Shown here: positions 7,372 through 18,125 of the stretch, piece by piece | Layout of the letters: each line of letters opens with the position of its first letter | Numbering within the stretch: position 1 is the stretch's first letter | DNA from: Streptomyces sp. SolWspMP-5a-2 | GTDB taxonomy: Bacteria; Actinomycetota; Actinomycetes; Streptomycetales; Streptomycetaceae | Assembly: GCF_900091845.1 (NCBI RefSeq) | Contig: NZ_FMCI01000157.1 | Coordinates: 26,851-90,850 of the forward strand | DNA: 64,000 nt | Direction: 5' to 3' | The notes under the pieces: generated by a model | What the model saw: the letters and a program-made list of their open reading frames with translations, nothing else | What the model was told of the DNA's origin: nothing | Database searches by the model: none | Program-made: the position numbers and the translations under genes

Positions 7372-8231
7372 TGCTGGCGACCTGCCATTTTCTCTAGCCT
7401 GGCGATGCGTTCCGCCATCGGCGGATGTGTCGAGAACATCTTGGAGAGGCCCTGGCCGGGACGGAAGGGGTTCGCGATCATCATGTGGCTCGCGGTCTCG
7501 ATCCGCGGCTCGGGCGGCAACGGGAGCTGCTTGGTGCCCGCTTCGAGCTTGCGCAGGGCGCTGGCGAGCGCGAGGGGGTCGCCGGTCAGCTGCGCGCCGG
7601 AGGCGTCCGCCTCGTACTCGCGGGAGCGGCTGATGGCGAGTTGGATCAGGCTCGCGGCGAGCGGGCCCAGGATCATGATCATCAGCATCCCGAAGATGCC
7701 GGGGCCGTCGTCGTCGTTCGACCGGCCGATCGGGATCAGCCAGGCGAAGTTGACCAGGAACATGATCACGGAGGCGAGGGCGCCCGCCACCGACGAGATG
7801 AGGATGTCGCGGTTGTAGACGTGGCTCAGCTCGTGGCCGATGACGCCGCGCAGCTCCCGCTCGTCCAGGATGCGCATGATCCCGTCGGTGCAGCAGACGG
7901 CCGCGTTGCGCGGGTTGCGGCCGGTCGCGAAGGCGTTCGGGGCCTCGGTCGGGGAGATGTAGAGGCGGGGCATGGGCTGCCTGGCCTGGGTGGAGAGCTC
8001 GCGGACCATCCGGTAGAGGGCGGGTGCCTCGAACTCGCTCACCGGGCGCGCGCGCATCGCGCGCAGCGCCAGCTTGTCGCTGTTCCAGTACGCGTAGGCG
8101 TTGGTCCCCAGCGCCACCAGGACCGCCACGACGAGACCGGTACGGCCGAAGAAGCTGCCGATGACGATGATGAGTGCGGACAGTCCTCCGAGGAGGATCG
8201 CTGTCCTGAGCCCGTTGTGCCGGCGGTGCAC
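7368..8231 (-). CDS. htpX: Membrane zinc metalloprotease HtpX
   Basis: A 287-residue M48 protease. Two N-terminal membrane segments (about residues 8-45) precede the zinc site HELSH within [13 protein letters not shown]. Two further hydrophobic segments follow, then [11 protein letters not shown], which supplies the third ligand Glu. The C-terminal [14 protein letters not shown] is a family hallmark. It degrades misfolded membrane proteins in parallel with FtsH. The GTG at 8231 is preferred over longer readings because GGAGGG precedes it and [10 protein letters not shown] is the usual N terminus. Confidence 0.93.
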   Translation of the reverse strand: MHRRHNGLRTAILLGGLSALIIVIGSFFGRTGLVVAVLVALGTNAYAYWNSDKLALRAMRARPVSEFEAPALYRMVRELSTQARQPMPRLYISPTEAPNAFATGRNPRNAAVCCTDGIMRILDERELRGVIGHELSHVYNRDILISSVAGALASVIMFLVNFAWLIPIGRSNDDDGPGIFGMLMIMILGPLAASLIQLAISRSREYEADASGAQLTGDPLALASALRKLEAGTKQLPLPPEPRIETASHMMIANPFRPGQGLSKMFSTHPPMAERIARLEKMAGRQQ

Positions 8232-8379
8232 GGTACGCCCTCCAAGTCGTGCAGCAGGGGAACCCTTTGCCTGCGCTGTCCTTGCTTGCGGTCTCCGATG
8301 CCACAGGTGCCGTGGTGTCACGTCCAGTGGACCCTCCCGTACTGGTCAACGCCAGGCGAGGGTCACTAGTTCCCTTGTG

Positions 8380-8406
8380 CGGACGGCCGCGTGGGTGGGC
8401 CGTCCG
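8380..8406 (-). terminator. 9-bp hairpin after nuoN2, in the 321-bp gap to htpX
   Basis: CGGACGGCC (8380-8388) pairs with GGCCGTCCG (8398-8406) across a 9-nt loop, downstream of the last nuo2 gene. No gene is seen in the rest of 8232-8552, which should carry the htpX promoter. Confidence 0.55.
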
Positions 8407-8552
8407 GGTGAGGTCCCTGCTCAGGGGCCGCGGGACATGGTGTCCGGGGCGCGGGTGCGCCCGCCGGTATGGCCCGGGTACGGGCTCGGCACGCGGGCCG
8501 CGGCGGCCCGGGAAGGGGCGCGTGACGGGCCCGGCACGCGCGCGTGGGCGGC

Positions 8553-10076
8553 TCAGAACAGGGTGGCGTCCGCGAAGCGCAGGACGAGCTGGGGGGCTCC
8601 GGAGAGGACGACGCCGAGGGCGCCGGTGAGGGTGACGGCCGCGGTGAGGGGCAGCGGGAGGCGGTGCTTCACGGGCTCGCCCTCGGGTGTGCGGAACAGC
8701 AGCGCCGTCCACTGGAGGTAGTAGTACAGCGCGATCACGACGTTGACGGCCATGACGACGGCGAGCCAGCCGAGGCCCGCGTCGACGGCCGCCGAGAACA
8801 CGGTGACCTTCGCGAAGAGCCCGACGACGCCCGGCGGGAGACCGGCGAGGCAGAGCAGGAAGAAGGCCAGGAGGAGCGCGGTGAGGGGGTTGGCGGCGGC
8901 GAGGCCGCGGTAGTCGGCGAGGCGGTTCGCGGTGTGCGCGCGGCCCACCAGCGCGGCCACGGCGAACGCGCCGAGGTTCACGGCCGCGTACATGAGGGCG
9001 TACGCGAGCGTGGAGCCGATCGTGTCCGCGGGGTCGTCCGTGTAGGCGGCCGAGGCGATCGGCACGAGGAGGTAGCCGGCCTGCCCGACCGAGGACCAGG
9101 CGAGCAGCCGTACCGCGCTGTACGCGCGCGTGGCCCGCTGGCGCAGGGCGCCGACGTTGCCGACGGTCATGGTGAGGGCGGCCAGGACGGCGAGGGCGGG
9201 GCCCCAGACGTCGCCGTACGAGGGGAAGGCGACGACGGTGACCAGGATGAGGCCGGTGAAGCCGACCGCCTTGCCGACGACCGACAGGTAGGCCGCGATC
9301 GGCAGGGGCGCTCCGACGTAGGTGTCGGGCACCCAGAAGTGGAAGGGCACGGCGGCCGTCTTGAAGGCGAAGCCGACGAGGGTGAGGACCACGCCCGTCT
9401 GCGCGAGCGTGTGGAACTGGCCGTCGACGTGCTGGACGCGGTCGGCGATCCGCGTCAGGTACAGGGTGCCCGTGCACGCGTAAACGAAGCTGACGCCCAT
9501 GAGGCTGACGGCGGTCGCGGTGACCGACGACAGGAAGAACTTCAGGGCCGCTTCGGAGGACCTCTTGTCGCCGTGCCGGATGCCGACGAGGGCGAAGGCG
9601 GGCAGGGAGGCGACCTCCAGGGCGACGATCAGGGTGGCGAGGTCGCGGGCGGCGGGCAGCAGGGCGGCGCCCGCGGCGGAGGACAGCAGCAGGAACCAGT
9701 ACTCCCCGTCGGGAAGCCGCCGGTCGGCGTCCTTGAGGGCGGTGACGGACAGCAGGGCGGTCAGCAGCGCGCCGCCGAGGACCAGGAACTGGACGACGAG
9801 GGTGAAGCGGTCGGCGCTGTAGCTGCACGCGTGCGTGTCGCCGGTGAGGCAGAAGGTGGCGCGGTCGCCGTCGAGGAGCGGCAGCAGCAGGAGCGCGCAG
9901 GCGGCGAGGCCGGTCACCGCGGCCCAGCCGAGGAGCGGCTTGCGGCGCGCGTCGAGGAACAGGTCGGCGACGAGGACGGCGAGTGCGACGACGGCCGCGA
10001 GGGTGGGCGGCGCGATGGCGAGCCAGTCGACGGACTGGACCAGGTTCGCGGCCACCGGCTGGGCCGGGCTGCTCAT
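8553..10076 (-). CDS. nuoN2: Complex I membrane subunit NuoN, second copy
   Basis: 507 residues, with the many transmembrane helices of the Mrp-antiporter-like subunits. Key motifs are the helix-5 Glu in LIVALEVASLPAFAL, the AALKFF segment with its Lys, GFAFKTAAVPFHFWVPDTY around the essential TM7 Lys, and the C-terminal Lys of GLFAKVTVF. It should form one proton-translocating half-channel in the membrane arm. It is last in the nuo2 operon; ATG 10076 overlaps the nuoM2 stop. It is only moderately similar to the nuoN at 54761-56410, so the two sets are old paralogues and not a recent duplication. Confidence 0.92.
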   Translation of the reverse strand: MSSPAQPVAANLVQSVDWLAIAPPTLAAVVALAVLVADLFLDARRKPLLGWAAVTGLAACALLLLPLLDGDRATFCLTGDTHACSYSADRFTLVVQFLVLGGALLTALLSVTALKDADRRLPDGEYWFLLLSSAAGAALLPAARDLATLIVALEVASLPAFALVGIRHGDKRSSEAALKFFLSSVTATAVSLMGVSFVYACTGTLYLTRIADRVQHVDGQFHTLAQTGVVLTLVGFAFKTAAVPFHFWVPDTYVGAPLPIAAYLSVVGKAVGFTGLILVTVVAFPSYGDVWGPALAVLAALTMTVGNVGALRQRATRAYSAVRLLAWSSVGQAGYLLVPIASAAYTDDPADTIGSTLAYALMYAAVNLGAFAVAALVGRAHTANRLADYRGLAAANPLTALLLAFFLLCLAGLPPGVVGLFAKVTVFSAAVDAGLGWLAVVMAVNVVIALYYYLQWTALLFRTPEGEPVKHRLPLPLTAAVTLTGALGVVLSGAPQLVLRFADATLF

Positions 10077-11647
10077 CGGTTGCCTCCTGCGAAAAGCTGC
10101 TGGACGGCCGGGTCGGTCAGCCCGAGCAGGGCCTTGGGCCACAGCCCGGCGACGACGGTGAGGACGACGAGCGGGGTCCAGGCCGCGAACTCGTAGCCGC
10201 GCACGTCGGCGAGGCGTGGCGCCTCCCTGGCCTGATCGCCCATGCAGACGCGGCGGACCACGGCGAGCAGGTAGGCGGCCGTGAGGAGGGTGCCGAAGGC
10301 CGCGATCGCCGTGAAGGCGAGGAAGGCGGGGCGGCTGAGTCCGGGGGCCGGGTCGAAGGCGCCGAACAGGGCGAGCATCTCGCCCCAGAACCCGGCGAGT
10401 CCCGGCAGTCCGAGCGAGGCGACGGCGGCAAAGGCGAGGAGGCCGCCGAGGCGGGGTGCCCTGCCGTAGAGGGCGGCGCCGGTCTCCTCGGCGAGGGCGT
10501 CGAGATCGGTGCTCCCGGTGCGGTCCTTGACGGCTCCGACCAGGAAGAACAGCAGGCCCGTGATGAGGCCGTGGGCGATGTTCGCGAAGAGCGCGCCGTT
10601 GACGCCGGTCGGGGTCATGGAGGCGATGCCGAGCAGGACGAAGCCCATGTGGCCGACGGAGGAGTAGGCGATGAGCCGCTTGAGGTCGCCCTTGGCCCCG
10701 CGCCGGGCGAGGGCGAGGCAGGCCAGGGAGCCGTAGATGATCCCGACGACGGCGAGGGCGGCGAGGTAGGGCGCGAAGGCGCGCGTCCCGTCCGGTGCGA
10801 CGGGCAGCAGGATCCGCACGAACCCGTACGTGCCCATCTTGAGCATGACCCCGGCCAGCAGGACCGAGCCGACGGTCGGGGCGGCGGTGTGGGCGTCCGG
10901 CAGCCAGCTGTGCAGCGGCCACATCGGCGTCTTGACCGCGAGCCCGAGGCCGATCGCCACAACGGCGGTGACCTGCACGGACGAGGTGAGCGACCGGCCG
11001 TTGTCAGTGGCGAGTGCCACTATGTCGAACGTGCCCGCCTTGATGCCGATCAGGAGCAGGCCGAGCAGCATGACGACCGACCCGAGCAGGGTGTACAGGA
11101 TGAACCGCCAGGCGGCCCGGGTCCGTCCCTCGCCGCCCCAGCGGGCGATGAGGAAGTACATCGGGATCAGCACGGTCTCGAAGGCGAGGAAGAACAGCAG
11201 CAGGTCGAGGACGGCGAAGGTGGCGAGGGTGCCGGACTCCAGGACGAGCAGCAGGGCGACGAACGCCTTCGGGGAGGGGCCCGCGGGCATCTTGAAGTAC
11301 GAGTAGAGGGCGCAGAGGAAGGTCAGCAGCGCGGTCAGCACCAGGAGGGGGAGGGAGATGCCGTCGACGCCGAGGTGGACGCGCACGTCGAGAGCCGGGA
11401 TCCAGCTGATGTCGGTCGTGGCCTGCATCGTCGAGGGGTGGCTGTGGTCGAAGCCCAGCGCGAGGGCGATCGCCGCGGCGAGGATCACGCCGGTCATGGT
11501 CACGCCGTGCCGCAGGACGGCCTGCTCGGGTGACTTCCCCTTCAGTCCCGGCGGTGCGGGCAGGAGGGCGGCGACGGCGCCCAGGAGCGGGCCGACGACG
11601 AGGAACCCCAGCAGGACCCGCATCACGGACTCGTTGATATCGATCAC
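10073..11647 (-). CDS. nuoM2: Complex I membrane subunit NuoM, second copy
   Basis: 524 residues, antiporter-like proton channel subunit. Conserved residues seen are the helix-5 Glu in [16 protein letters not shown], the Lys of LAVKTPMWPLHSWLPDAH, the Lys in ARRGAKGDLKRLIAYSS, and NIAHGLITGLLF. The GTG at 11647 is used as the start but AGGA directly abuts it, so the true start could differ by a few codons; the next GTG/ATG pair lies 7-8 codons in. It begins 6 bp after nuoL2 ends. Confidence 0.9.
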   Translation of the reverse strand: MIDINESVMRVLLGFLVVGPLLGAVAALLPAPPGLKGKSPEQAVLRHGVTMTGVILAAAIALALGFDHSHPSTMQATTDISWIPALDVRVHLGVDGISLPLLVLTALLTFLCALYSYFKMPAGPSPKAFVALLLVLESGTLATFAVLDLLLFFLAFETVLIPMYFLIARWGGEGRTRAAWRFILYTLLGSVVMLLGLLLIGIKAGTFDIVALATDNGRSLTSSVQVTAVVAIGLGLAVKTPMWPLHSWLPDAHTAAPTVGSVLLAGVMLKMGTYGFVRILLPVAPDGTRAFAPYLAALAVVGIIYGSLACLALARRGAKGDLKRLIAYSSVGHMGFVLLGIASMTPTGVNGALFANIAHGLITGLLFFLVGAVKDRTGSTDLDALAEETGAALYGRAPRLGGLLAFAAVASLGLPGLAGFWGEMLALFGAFDPAPGLSRPAFLAFTAIAAFGTLLTAAYLLAVVRRVCMGDQAREAPRLADVRGYEFAAWTPLVVLTVVAGLWPKALLGLTDPAVQQLFAGGNR

Positions 11648-11653
11648 TCCTGC

Positions 11654-13648
11654 TCACGCTCCCGTGGCGACGAGGAGGGCGGCGACCGCCAGGACGACGG
11701 TGCCGGCCAGCAGCGCGCTCACGTAGGTCTGCACATTGCCGGTCTGGGCCCGCCGTACGGCGGCGCCGAGGAGCCGGGGCACGGCGGCCGCGCCGCGTAC
11801 GTAGGTCTCCACGACCTCGCGGTCCAGGAACCTGACGAGGCGCGCGGCGGCCTGGACCGGGCGGACGAAGAGGGCCGCGTACACGGCGTCGAGGTGGAAG
11901 CCGGCGGCCGCGGGCCGGAACAGCGGGCCGAGCAGCAGCCGTCCGGGGTCGGCCGGGTCGGGTGCGGAGGAGAGGTCGCCGTAGGCGGCCCGGTGGCTGG
12001 CGATGGCCTCGGCCTCGACCTGTCCGGCGTCGCCCTCGGGGTGGGCGGCGACCGCGCCCAGCGGGATCCGGGTGGCGTAGGCGGTGGTGTGCCACCAGGC
12101 CGCGTAGGTGACGATCCCGCCGACCAGGGCGACGCCGGTGCCGAGGACGGAGGTGGTCAGCGTCGGGGCGAGGTCGGGCGAGGCGAACCAGCCGGGCAGG
12201 GAGCGGTAGGCGACCCCGCCCAGGGCGAGGGACGGGACGGCGAGGACCCACAGGACGACCGTCATGCTCAGCGGCTGGCGGCCGTGGTCGGGGACCTCGG
12301 CGCCCCGGCCCCGGAAGGCCAGTAGCCAAAGGCGCGTGGCGTAGGCGGCGGTGAGCAGGGCCGCGAGCAGTCCGGCGAGGAGCACGGTCCAGCCCGCGGC
12401 GCCCGGGGCGTGCTCGGTGTGCCCGGTGGCGACGTGTTCGGCCGCGCCGAGGACGGACTCCTTGGAGAAGAAGCCGCTGAAGGGAGGGATCGCGGCGAGC
12501 GCGAGGAGCGCCACGGTCATCGTCCAGAAGGCGTCGGGGACGCGGTCGCGCAGGTGGCCCATGCGGGACATGGCGGCCAGCGAGTTGGTTCCGGCGGCGT
12601 GGATGACGGCACCCGCGGCGAGGAACAGGAGCGCCTTGAAGGCGCCGTGGGACAGGAGGTGGAAGACGGCGGCACCGCGGTCGCCGACGGCGAGGGCGCC
12701 GGTCATGTAGCCGAGCTGGCCGATCGTCGAGTAGGCGAGGACGCGTTTGATGTCGTCCTGGGCGAGCGCGGCGAGGCCGGAGCCGATCATCGTGACGGCG
12801 GCCATGACGGCGAGGACGACCATCGCGGCCCGGGACGCCTCGAAGACCGGGAGGAGGCGGGCGACGAAGTAAACACCGGCGGCGACCATCGTCGCCGCGT
12901 GGATCAGGGCGGAGACGGGGGTGGGGCCCGCCATCGCGTCGGGCAGCCAGGTGTGCAGCGGGAACTGCGCGGACTTCCCGGCCACGCCCGCCAGAAGCAG
13001 CAGGGCGATCACGGTGGGGTGGTCGAGCCCGCCGGTGGCGACGGTGCCCAGGATCGTGGTGATCCGGAACGAACCGGTGTCGGTGGCGAGCGCGAACAGG
13101 CCGATCAGGAAGGGGACGTCACCGAGCTTGGTGACCAGGAAGGCCTTCGTCGAGGCGGCGCGGGCCTCCGGGGTCTCCCAGTAGTGGCCGACCAGGAAGT
13201 ACGAGCAGATGCCCATGACCTCCCAGCCGACCAGCAGCACGATCAGGTCGCCGGAGTAGACGACGAGCAGCATCGCGGAGGTGAAGAGGGAGACCAGAGC
13301 GGCGTACGAGGCGTAGCGGGGGTCGTCGCGCAGATAGCCGGTGGAGTAGATCTGCACGCAGGAGGCGACGAACGCGACGAGGACGGCGACGAGCGCGGCG
13401 AAGCCGTCGATGTGCAGGGCGAGTTCGACCGGTACGGAGCCGGTGGGGGTGAGCTGGGTCGCGGCGTCGACGGCCCGTCCGCCGCCCTGGCGGGCCATGA
13501 CGAGCGCGGCGACCACGAGGGCGGCGAGGGCGGGCAGGACGGCGAGCGGCCGGACGAAGCCGGGGGCGGTGCGGCCGAGGAGCAGTCCGGCGACGGCGCC
13601 GAGGAACGGCAGGAGGGGGACGAGGACGGCGAGGGTGGTCGTGGTCAC
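11654..13648 (-). CDS. nuoL2: Complex I membrane subunit NuoL, second copy
   Basis: 664 residues, the distal antiporter-like subunit with the C-terminal lateral helix. It has [17 protein letters not shown] (helix-5 Glu), [21 protein letters not shown] (TM7 Lys), [31 protein letters not shown] (Lys/His channel residues) and [10 protein letters not shown] (TM12 Lys). All proton-path residues expected for an active pump are present. GTG start shares GTGA with nuoK2. Confidence 0.93.
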   Translation of the reverse strand: MTTTTLAVLVPLLPFLGAVAGLLLGRTAPGFVRPLAVLPALAALVVAALVMARQGGGRAVDAATQLTPTGSVPVELALHIDGFAALVAVLVAFVASCVQIYSTGYLRDDPRYASYAALVSLFTSAMLLVVYSGDLIVLLVGWEVMGICSYFLVGHYWETPEARAASTKAFLVTKLGDVPFLIGLFALATDTGSFRITTILGTVATGGLDHPTVIALLLLAGVAGKSAQFPLHTWLPDAMAGPTPVSALIHAATMVAAGVYFVARLLPVFEASRAAMVVLAVMAAVTMIGSGLAALAQDDIKRVLAYSTIGQLGYMTGALAVGDRGAAVFHLLSHGAFKALLFLAAGAVIHAAGTNSLAAMSRMGHLRDRVPDAFWTMTVALLALAAIPPFSGFFSKESVLGAAEHVATGHTEHAPGAAGWTVLLAGLLAALLTAAYATRLWLLAFRGRGAEVPDHGRQPLSMTVVLWVLAVPSLALGGVAYRSLPGWFASPDLAPTLTTSVLGTGVALVGGIVTYAAWWHTTAYATRIPLGAVAAHPEGDAGQVEAEAIASHRAAYGDLSSAPDPADPGRLLLGPLFRPAAAGFHLDAVYAALFVRPVQAAARLVRFLDREVVETYVRGAAAVPRLLGAAVRRAQTGNVQTYVSALLAGTVVLAVAALLVATGA

Positions 13649-14022
13649 GCGGTGGCCTCAGCCTTCTCGGCGGCGGTCGGGGCCTGGGGGTCGTCGTCGC
13701 CGTGGCCCTCGGCGGTGTCGCGGAGCCGGTCGATGTCGGAGGTGCCGCTGTTGCGGTGGACGGCGAGGACGATCGCGAGGCCGATGCCGATCTCGGCTGC
13801 GGCGACGGCGATGGTGAACAGGGTCAGGGCCTGGCCGGAGTGGAGGGTCTCGCGGGCGGCCTTGCTGAGCCAGACGTCGAAGGCGACGAGGTTGAGGTTG
13901 ACGGCGTTGAGCATCAGCTCGACGGACATCAGGACCAGGATCGCGTTGCGCCGGGCGAGGACGCCGTAGACGCCGGTGCAGAAGAGGAGCACGGAGAGGA
14001 CGGCGGGATAGGTGAGGTGCAT
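13645..14022 (-). CDS. nuoK2: Complex I membrane subunit NuoK, second copy
   Basis: 125 residues: three transmembrane helices with the two conserved Glu residues in [16 protein letters not shown] and [14 protein letters not shown] that form part of the E-channel. Compared with the usual 100 residues it carries an extra charged C-terminal tail of about 25 ([19 protein letters not shown]). The start overlaps the nuoJ2 stop by one base (TGATG). Confidence 0.92.
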   Translation of the reverse strand: MHLTYPAVLSVLLFCTGVYGVLARRNAILVLMSVELMLNAVNLNLVAFDVWLSKAARETLHSGQALTLFTIAVAAAEIGIGLAIVLAVHRNSGTSDIDRLRDTAEGHGDDDPQAPTAAEKAEATA

Positions 14023-14852
14023 CAGCGGGTTCCGCCTTCCTGCCGGGCGGGCTTCTCCCCGCCGCCCGGAGCGGTACCGCTCCGGACGCCCGGGACGGAC
14101 CCGTTCAGGTCCGGGGTGGAGCCGGTCCCGTCGTCCGGGAGGGCCCCCTTCCCGCGGCCCGGGGGCGCGTCGCTCCGGGGTTCCCGGGTGGGCCCGCTTC
14201 CGTCGTCCGGGACGGTTCCGTCCTGTTCGGCGGGGCCGGTGCACTCGTTCGAGGGATCGGGGACCGGTCGGGAACCGCCGCCGACGCCCCGGGAGTTCAA
14301 AGGGGGAGGAACCGGATCCGTCGTCGCCTTGCGGGACAGGACGATCGCGCCGACCAGTGCCGCGAGGAGGAGGACGGAGAGGGCCTCGAAGGGCAGGACC
14401 CAGTTCTGGAACAGGCTCGCTCCGGTGGCCTCGGTGGAGCCCGCCGCCGCTCCTGCGAGGTCGATCCAGGTGGTGCGGAAGGCGTCGACGACCACCCAGA
14501 CCAGCGCCGCGGCCGCGGCGACGGCCACCGCGAGGGCGGCCCAGCGGTTGCCGGAGTCCGCGTCCGGCGAGCGGCCGATGGGGGCCCGCGTGAGCATCAG
14601 ACCGAACAGAAGGAGGACGACCACGGAACCGACGTAGATGAGGACCTGCACCCAGGCGATGAACTCCGCGGTGAGCAGCAGGTATTCGACGGCGAGCCCG
14701 CCGAGGGCGACCACCAGCCAGAGCGCGGCGTGCACGAGCTGGGGGGTGGTGACGGTGACGACGGCGGCTCCGAGGGTGACCAGGCCGACGAGCAGGAAGG
14801 CGATCTCGACGCCGGTCGGGGAGAGGAAGCCGTGGGTGGCGGCGAGGTTCAC
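14022..14852 (-). CDS. nuoJ2: Complex I membrane subunit NuoJ, second copy, with long disordered tail
   Basis: 276 residues. The first 185 or so are NuoJ: five hydrophobic helices with the pi-bulge region [17 protein letters not shown] and the closing [22 protein letters not shown]. From about residue 190 there is a 90-residue tail of Pro, Gly, Asp, Ser and Arg with no hydrophobic core ([26 protein letters not shown]). NuoJ proteins do not normally have it. The tail is encoded in high-GC, low-complexity DNA and is probably disordered on the cytoplasmic side. GTG start overlaps nuoI2. Confidence 0.88.
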   Translation of the reverse strand: MNLAATHGFLSPTGVEIAFLLVGLVTLGAAVVTVTTPQLVHAALWLVVALGGLAVEYLLLTAEFIAWVQVLIYVGSVVVLLLFGLMLTRAPIGRSPDADSGNRWAALAVAVAAAAALVWVVVDAFRTTWIDLAGAAAGSTEATGASLFQNWVLPFEALSVLLLAALVGAIVLSRKATTDPVPPPLNSRGVGGGSRPVPDPSNECTGPAEQDGTVPDDGSGPTREPRSDAPPGRGKGALPDDGTGSTPDLNGSVPGVRSGTAPGGGEKPARQEGGTR

Positions 14853-15424
14853 GCGTCCCCCTCCCCGGTCCGCTCCTGGGCCGCGGCCAGCTTCTCCGCG
14901 GTCTTGCGGGCGGCGGCGATCTCCTTCGGCTCCTCGGCGGCCGGGTCGAGGCCGGGCGGGGCCGGGACGGTCCACATCCACTCGCGCAGCTTGTCGCGCT
15001 CGTGGGTGAGTTCGCGGATGTCGGTCTCGGCGTACTCGAACTCCGGTGACCAGAACAGGGCGTCGAAAGGACAGACCTCGATGCAGATACCGCAGTACAT
15101 GCAGAGGGAGAAGTCGATCGCGAAGCGGTCGAGGACGTTGCGGCTGCGCTCGCGGCCACCGGGGGCCGCCGCCGGGACGGTCTCCTTGTGGGAGTCGATG
15201 TAGATGCACCAGTCGGGGCACTCACGGGCGCACAGCATGCAGACCGTGCAGTTCTCCTCGAAGAGGCCGATCACACCGCGGGACCGGGGCGGGAGGTCGG
15301 GCTGGACGTCGGGGTACTGCTCGGTGACCGTCCTCCTCGTCATCGTGCGGAGAGTGACGGCGAGGCCCTTGGCGAGACCGGAGCCGGGGACGCGGGACCG
15401 GGCGGGCCGGTGCGACTCGGCCAT
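14849..15424 (-). CDS. nuoI2: Complex I iron-sulfur subunit NuoI, second copy
   Basis: 191 residues, carrying the two [4Fe-4S] clusters N6a/N6b that pass electrons to NuoB. Both ferredoxin motifs are intact: [12 protein letters not shown] and [12 protein letters not shown], the latter followed by PFDALFW. The N-terminal amphipathic part (TVTEQYP) and a charged C-terminal helix are as in the family. In a complex without NuoE, F and G this would be the natural entry site for electrons from soluble ferredoxin. Confidence 0.93.
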   Translation of the reverse strand: MAESHRPARSRVPGSGLAKGLAVTLRTMTRRTVTEQYPDVQPDLPPRSRGVIGLFEENCTVCMLCARECPDWCIYIDSHKETVPAAAPGGRERSRNVLDRFAIDFSLCMYCGICIEVCPFDALFWSPEFEYAETDIRELTHERDKLREWMWTVPAPPGLDPAAEEPKEIAAARKTAEKLAAAQERTGEGDA

Positions 15425-16392
15425 CAGGAGATCACCACCTTGACGATGCCGGTGAGGGCGATCTGAGCGAGGGAGAGGGGGACGAGGAGGGTCCAGGAGA
15501 GCTTCTGCAACTGGTCCTCACGCAGCCGCGGATAGGTCACACGGAGCCAGATGACGACGAAGGCGAGGACGGCCGTCTTGAGCAGGGTCCAGACCCAGCC
15601 GAGGCCGTCGGCACCGAACGGGCCGTGCCAGCCGCCCAGGAAGAGGACGGTGGTGAGGCCGCACAGGACGACGATCCCGGCGTACTCGGCGAGGAGGAAG
15701 AGGGCGAAGCGCAGGCCGGTGTACTCGGTGTAGGCGCCGAAGATGATCTCCGAGTCGGCGACGGGCATGTCGAAGGGGGGACGCTGGAGTTCGGCGAGAC
15801 CGGCGACGAAGAAGACGACCGCGCCGACGATCTGCCAGGGCAGCCACCACCACTCGAAGGCGTCGAGGATGCCGGGCAGGGAGACGGTCCCGGCGGCCAT
15901 GGCGACGGACGCGGCGGTGAGCAGCATCGGGAGTTCGTAGGCGAGGAGCTGGGCGGCGGTGCGCAGCCCGCCGAGGAGGGAGAACTTGTTGGCGGACGCC
16001 CAGCCGGCCATCAGGGAGCCGAGGACGCCGACTCCCATCACGGCGAGGACGAAGAAGACGCCCGCGTCCACCACCTGGCCGACGGCTCCCTCGCCGGGGC
16101 CGACGGGGATGACCAGGACGACGAGCAGATAGGGAAGGAGGGCGACGGCGGGGGCGAGTTGGAAGACGCGCCGGTCGGCGCCGGCCGGGACGATGTCTTC
16201 CTTCTGCGCGAACTTCACGCCGTCCGCGACGAGTTGGGCCCAGCCGTGGAAGCCACCGGCGTACATCGGTCCCAGGCGGCCCTGCATGTGGGCCATGACC
16301 TTGTGCTCGGTCTGGCCGACGAGAAGGGGGAAGGTGAGGAAGACGACGAAGACGATCAGGAGTCGCAGGGCGACGTCGAGAGCGTCGTTCAC
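15424..16392 (-). CDS. nuoH2: Complex I membrane subunit NuoH, second copy
   Basis: 322 residues, the heel subunit that forms the quinone chamber with NuoB and NuoD. It shows [17 protein letters not shown], the E-rich loop [19 protein letters not shown] and [16 protein letters not shown], all family signatures. The GTG start overlaps the stop of nuoC2 (GTGA). In most nuo operons D, E, F and G stand between C and H; here H follows C directly with no space for them. Confidence 0.93.
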   Translation of the reverse strand: MNDALDVALRLLIVFVVFLTFPLLVGQTEHKVMAHMQGRLGPMYAGGFHGWAQLVADGVKFAQKEDIVPAGADRRVFQLAPAVALLPYLLVVLVIPVGPGEGAVGQVVDAGVFFVLAVMGVGVLGSLMAGWASANKFSLLGGLRTAAQLLAYELPMLLTAASVAMAAGTVSLPGILDAFEWWWLPWQIVGAVVFFVAGLAELQRPPFDMPVADSEIIFGAYTEYTGLRFALFLLAEYAGIVVLCGLTTVLFLGGWHGPFGADGLGWVWTLLKTAVLAFVVIWLRVTYPRLREDQLQKLSWTLLVPLSLAQIALTGIVKVVIS

Positions 16393-18125
16393 TGCGGGCC
16401 TCCGGCGGGGTTGTCGGGGGTGTCGGGCGAGTCGGATGAATCGGAGGTGTTGCCGGGAGTCTGGTCCTCGGGGGCGGACTCGGGCCTGACCCCCGGCCCG
16501 GTCTCCGACCCGGACTCCGCCTCGGGCCCAGGCCCAGGCCCGGACTCCGGCTTTGGCTCCGGCTCAGGTCCAGGTCCGGACTCCGGCTCCGAATCAGGTC
16601 CAGGGCCAGGCCCAGAATTCGGCTCGGATTCGGGCTCAGGCTCGGGCCGCTCGTCCGAGGGCCGGGCCTTCGGAGCGGGCGTCCGCCTCCTCGGCTCCGT
16701 GGTGTCGTCGAAGGCGGGGCGGGCGTGGTGCCAGGGAGCGTCCGAGCGGGGGGCCTTCGGCGGGGACTGCGAGGTGTCGGCCGGGGGTGACCCCGGGGCC
16801 GGTTCCGCGTCTGTCGCCGGTCCCGATCCCTGCGCCTGCCCCTGCTCTCGCTGCTGCTCCTGCTGTTGCTGCCGCTCCTGCTCCTGCTCCTGCGGCGCGT
16901 TCGCTGCGCGCTGGGTGGCGGAACCGTCGGAGGCGCTGCGTGAACGGCGGGGTCCCCTGGGGGTGCGCGGGGGTGCCGGGGGCGCTGCGTCCGGGGTCGG
17001 CTGACCGGCCTGGGCGGGCTCACCCGGCCCGGCAGTCTCGGCGGACCTGGCCTTCTCCGCAGGCCCGCCCGGTGCCGCAGGATCACTCGATGTGGGCTCG
17101 CTCGGAGCGGGCTCACTCGGTGCCGTGGGCTCCGGGTTGCGGGCGAGCTGGCTCGCCGAGCCCTGGGACGCCGTGCGCGTCCGGCGCGGGCCCGGCCGGG
17201 AGGTGGCGGGCGGGGGCGTGTCGGAGGCCGATCGGGTCTCGGGCGCTGCGGGCGTTCCGGTCACGCCTGCCGTGCCTGCCGCGCCGGTCCCACCGGGCGT
17301 TCCGGTCGAGCCGGTCGAGCCGGTCGGGCCGGTCCCACCAAGCGCATCGCCTGTCCCGGACGTGCCAGGCGCCGCTGGCGCACCTGGTGTCTCGGGCGTG
17401 CCCGGCGCACCGGACGCGGCCGGAGTCCCCGTCGTCCCTGCACTCCCCGTCGTCCCGGTCGCCCCCGTGGAGCCGGACGCCGTGCGGGTTCGGCGGGGTG
17501 GGCGGTCGGCCGGGGTTCCGGGGGCCGTGCGGGACGCGCGGGCCGGGGCCGCCGGGAGCCGGCCCTTGAGCGGGCCCCACTCGTTCGGGTCGGGGACGCC
17601 CGGAGGGAGCATCTGGCGTCGCTTGGGGGCGCCGTGGTCGGACTCCCCCGGCTCCTTGGCGCCCGGCCATGCCTTGGCCACGCGGGCGGCGAGGACGAAG
17701 TCCTTGCGCAGGGGGTGGCCCTCGAAACCGTCGGGGAGGAGGAGGTGGTCGAGGCCGGGGTGGCCTTCGAAGGTGACGCCGAACATCTCGTGGGTCTCGC
17801 GTTCGTGCCAGGCGGCGCCCGCGTAGAGGTCCACGGCGGTGGGCAGGGCCGGTGTCCCGTGCGGGACCGTCGTGCGCAGGAGGAGTCTGCGGACGGGGGC
17901 GAGGGCGACGACGTGGGCCGATACGCGGAAGCCGGTGCCGGGCTCGTCGACCGCGCTCAGCCAGTCGAAGTAGGTGCAGCCGAGGTCGTCGCGGGCCACG
18001 CGCAGGGCGGCGAGCCAGGTCGTGGCGGGGACATCGACGGTCAGGACGTCGTAGGACTCCTCGGCGGTGGCGTCCGGGCCGAAGAGTTCGGCGGCGGGGG
18101 CGGGGAGCCAGCCGACGTTCGTCAT
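16389..18125 (-). CDS. nuoC2: Complex I subunit NuoC, second copy, with a roughly 370-residue low-complexity extension
   Basis: 578 residues. Residues 1 to about 200 are NuoC, ending with the signature [20 protein letters not shown] and [20 protein letters not shown]. Everything after about 210 is repetitive: collagen-like Gly-Thr/Pro triplets ([19 protein letters not shown]), three RRTRTAS/RRSRSAS blocks, a Gln/Glu run ([16 protein letters not shown]) and Pro-Glu-Ser repeats. No NuoD domain follows, so this is not a NuoCD fusion. The frame runs uninterrupted for 1.1 kb of biased DNA, so the tail appears translated. Its role is unknown; a docking or scaffold function is possible. Confidence 0.85.
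   Translation of the reverse strand: MTNVGWLPAPAAELFGPDATAEESYDVLTVDVPATTWLAALRVARDDLGCTYFDWLSAVDEPGTGFRVSAHVVALAPVRRLLLRTTVPHGTPALPTAVDLYAGAAWHERETHEMFGVTFEGHPGLDHLLLPDGFEGHPLRKDFVLAARVAKAWPGAKEPGESDHGAPKRRQMLPPGVPDPNEWGPLKGRLPAAPARASRTAPGTPADRPPRRTRTASGSTGATGTTGSAGTTGTPAASGAPGTPETPGAPAAPGTSGTGDALGGTGPTGSTGSTGTPGGTGAAGTAGVTGTPAAPETRSASDTPPPATSRPGPRRTRTASQGSASQLARNPEPTAPSEPAPSEPTSSDPAAPGGPAEKARSAETAGPGEPAQAGQPTPDAAPPAPPRTPRGPRRSRSASDGSATQRAANAPQEQEQERQQQQEQQREQGQAQGSGPATDAEPAPGSPPADTSQSPPKAPRSDAPWHHARPAFDDTTEPRRRTPAPKARPSDERPEPEPESEPNSGPGPGPDSEPESGPGPEPEPKPESGPGPGPEAESGSETGPGVRPESAPEDQTPGNTSDSSDSPDTPDNPAGGPQ

Noticed and set aside
6979..9828. Open frame of 949 codons on the minus strand spanning YccF, htpX and nuoN2
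   Set aside because: Only its last 130 codons are a real gene (YccF). The rest is an Arg/Pro-rich reading of other genes, caused by high GC.
15625..17004. 459-codon plus-strand frame antisense to nuoH2/nuoC2
   Set aside because: Glu/Gly/Asp-rich shadow of GC-biased coding DNA, with no start signal or recognisable domain.
16389..18125. NuoCD fusion
   Set aside because: After the NuoC signature only low-complexity sequence follows; none of the NuoD quinone-site or hydrogenase-like motifs are present.
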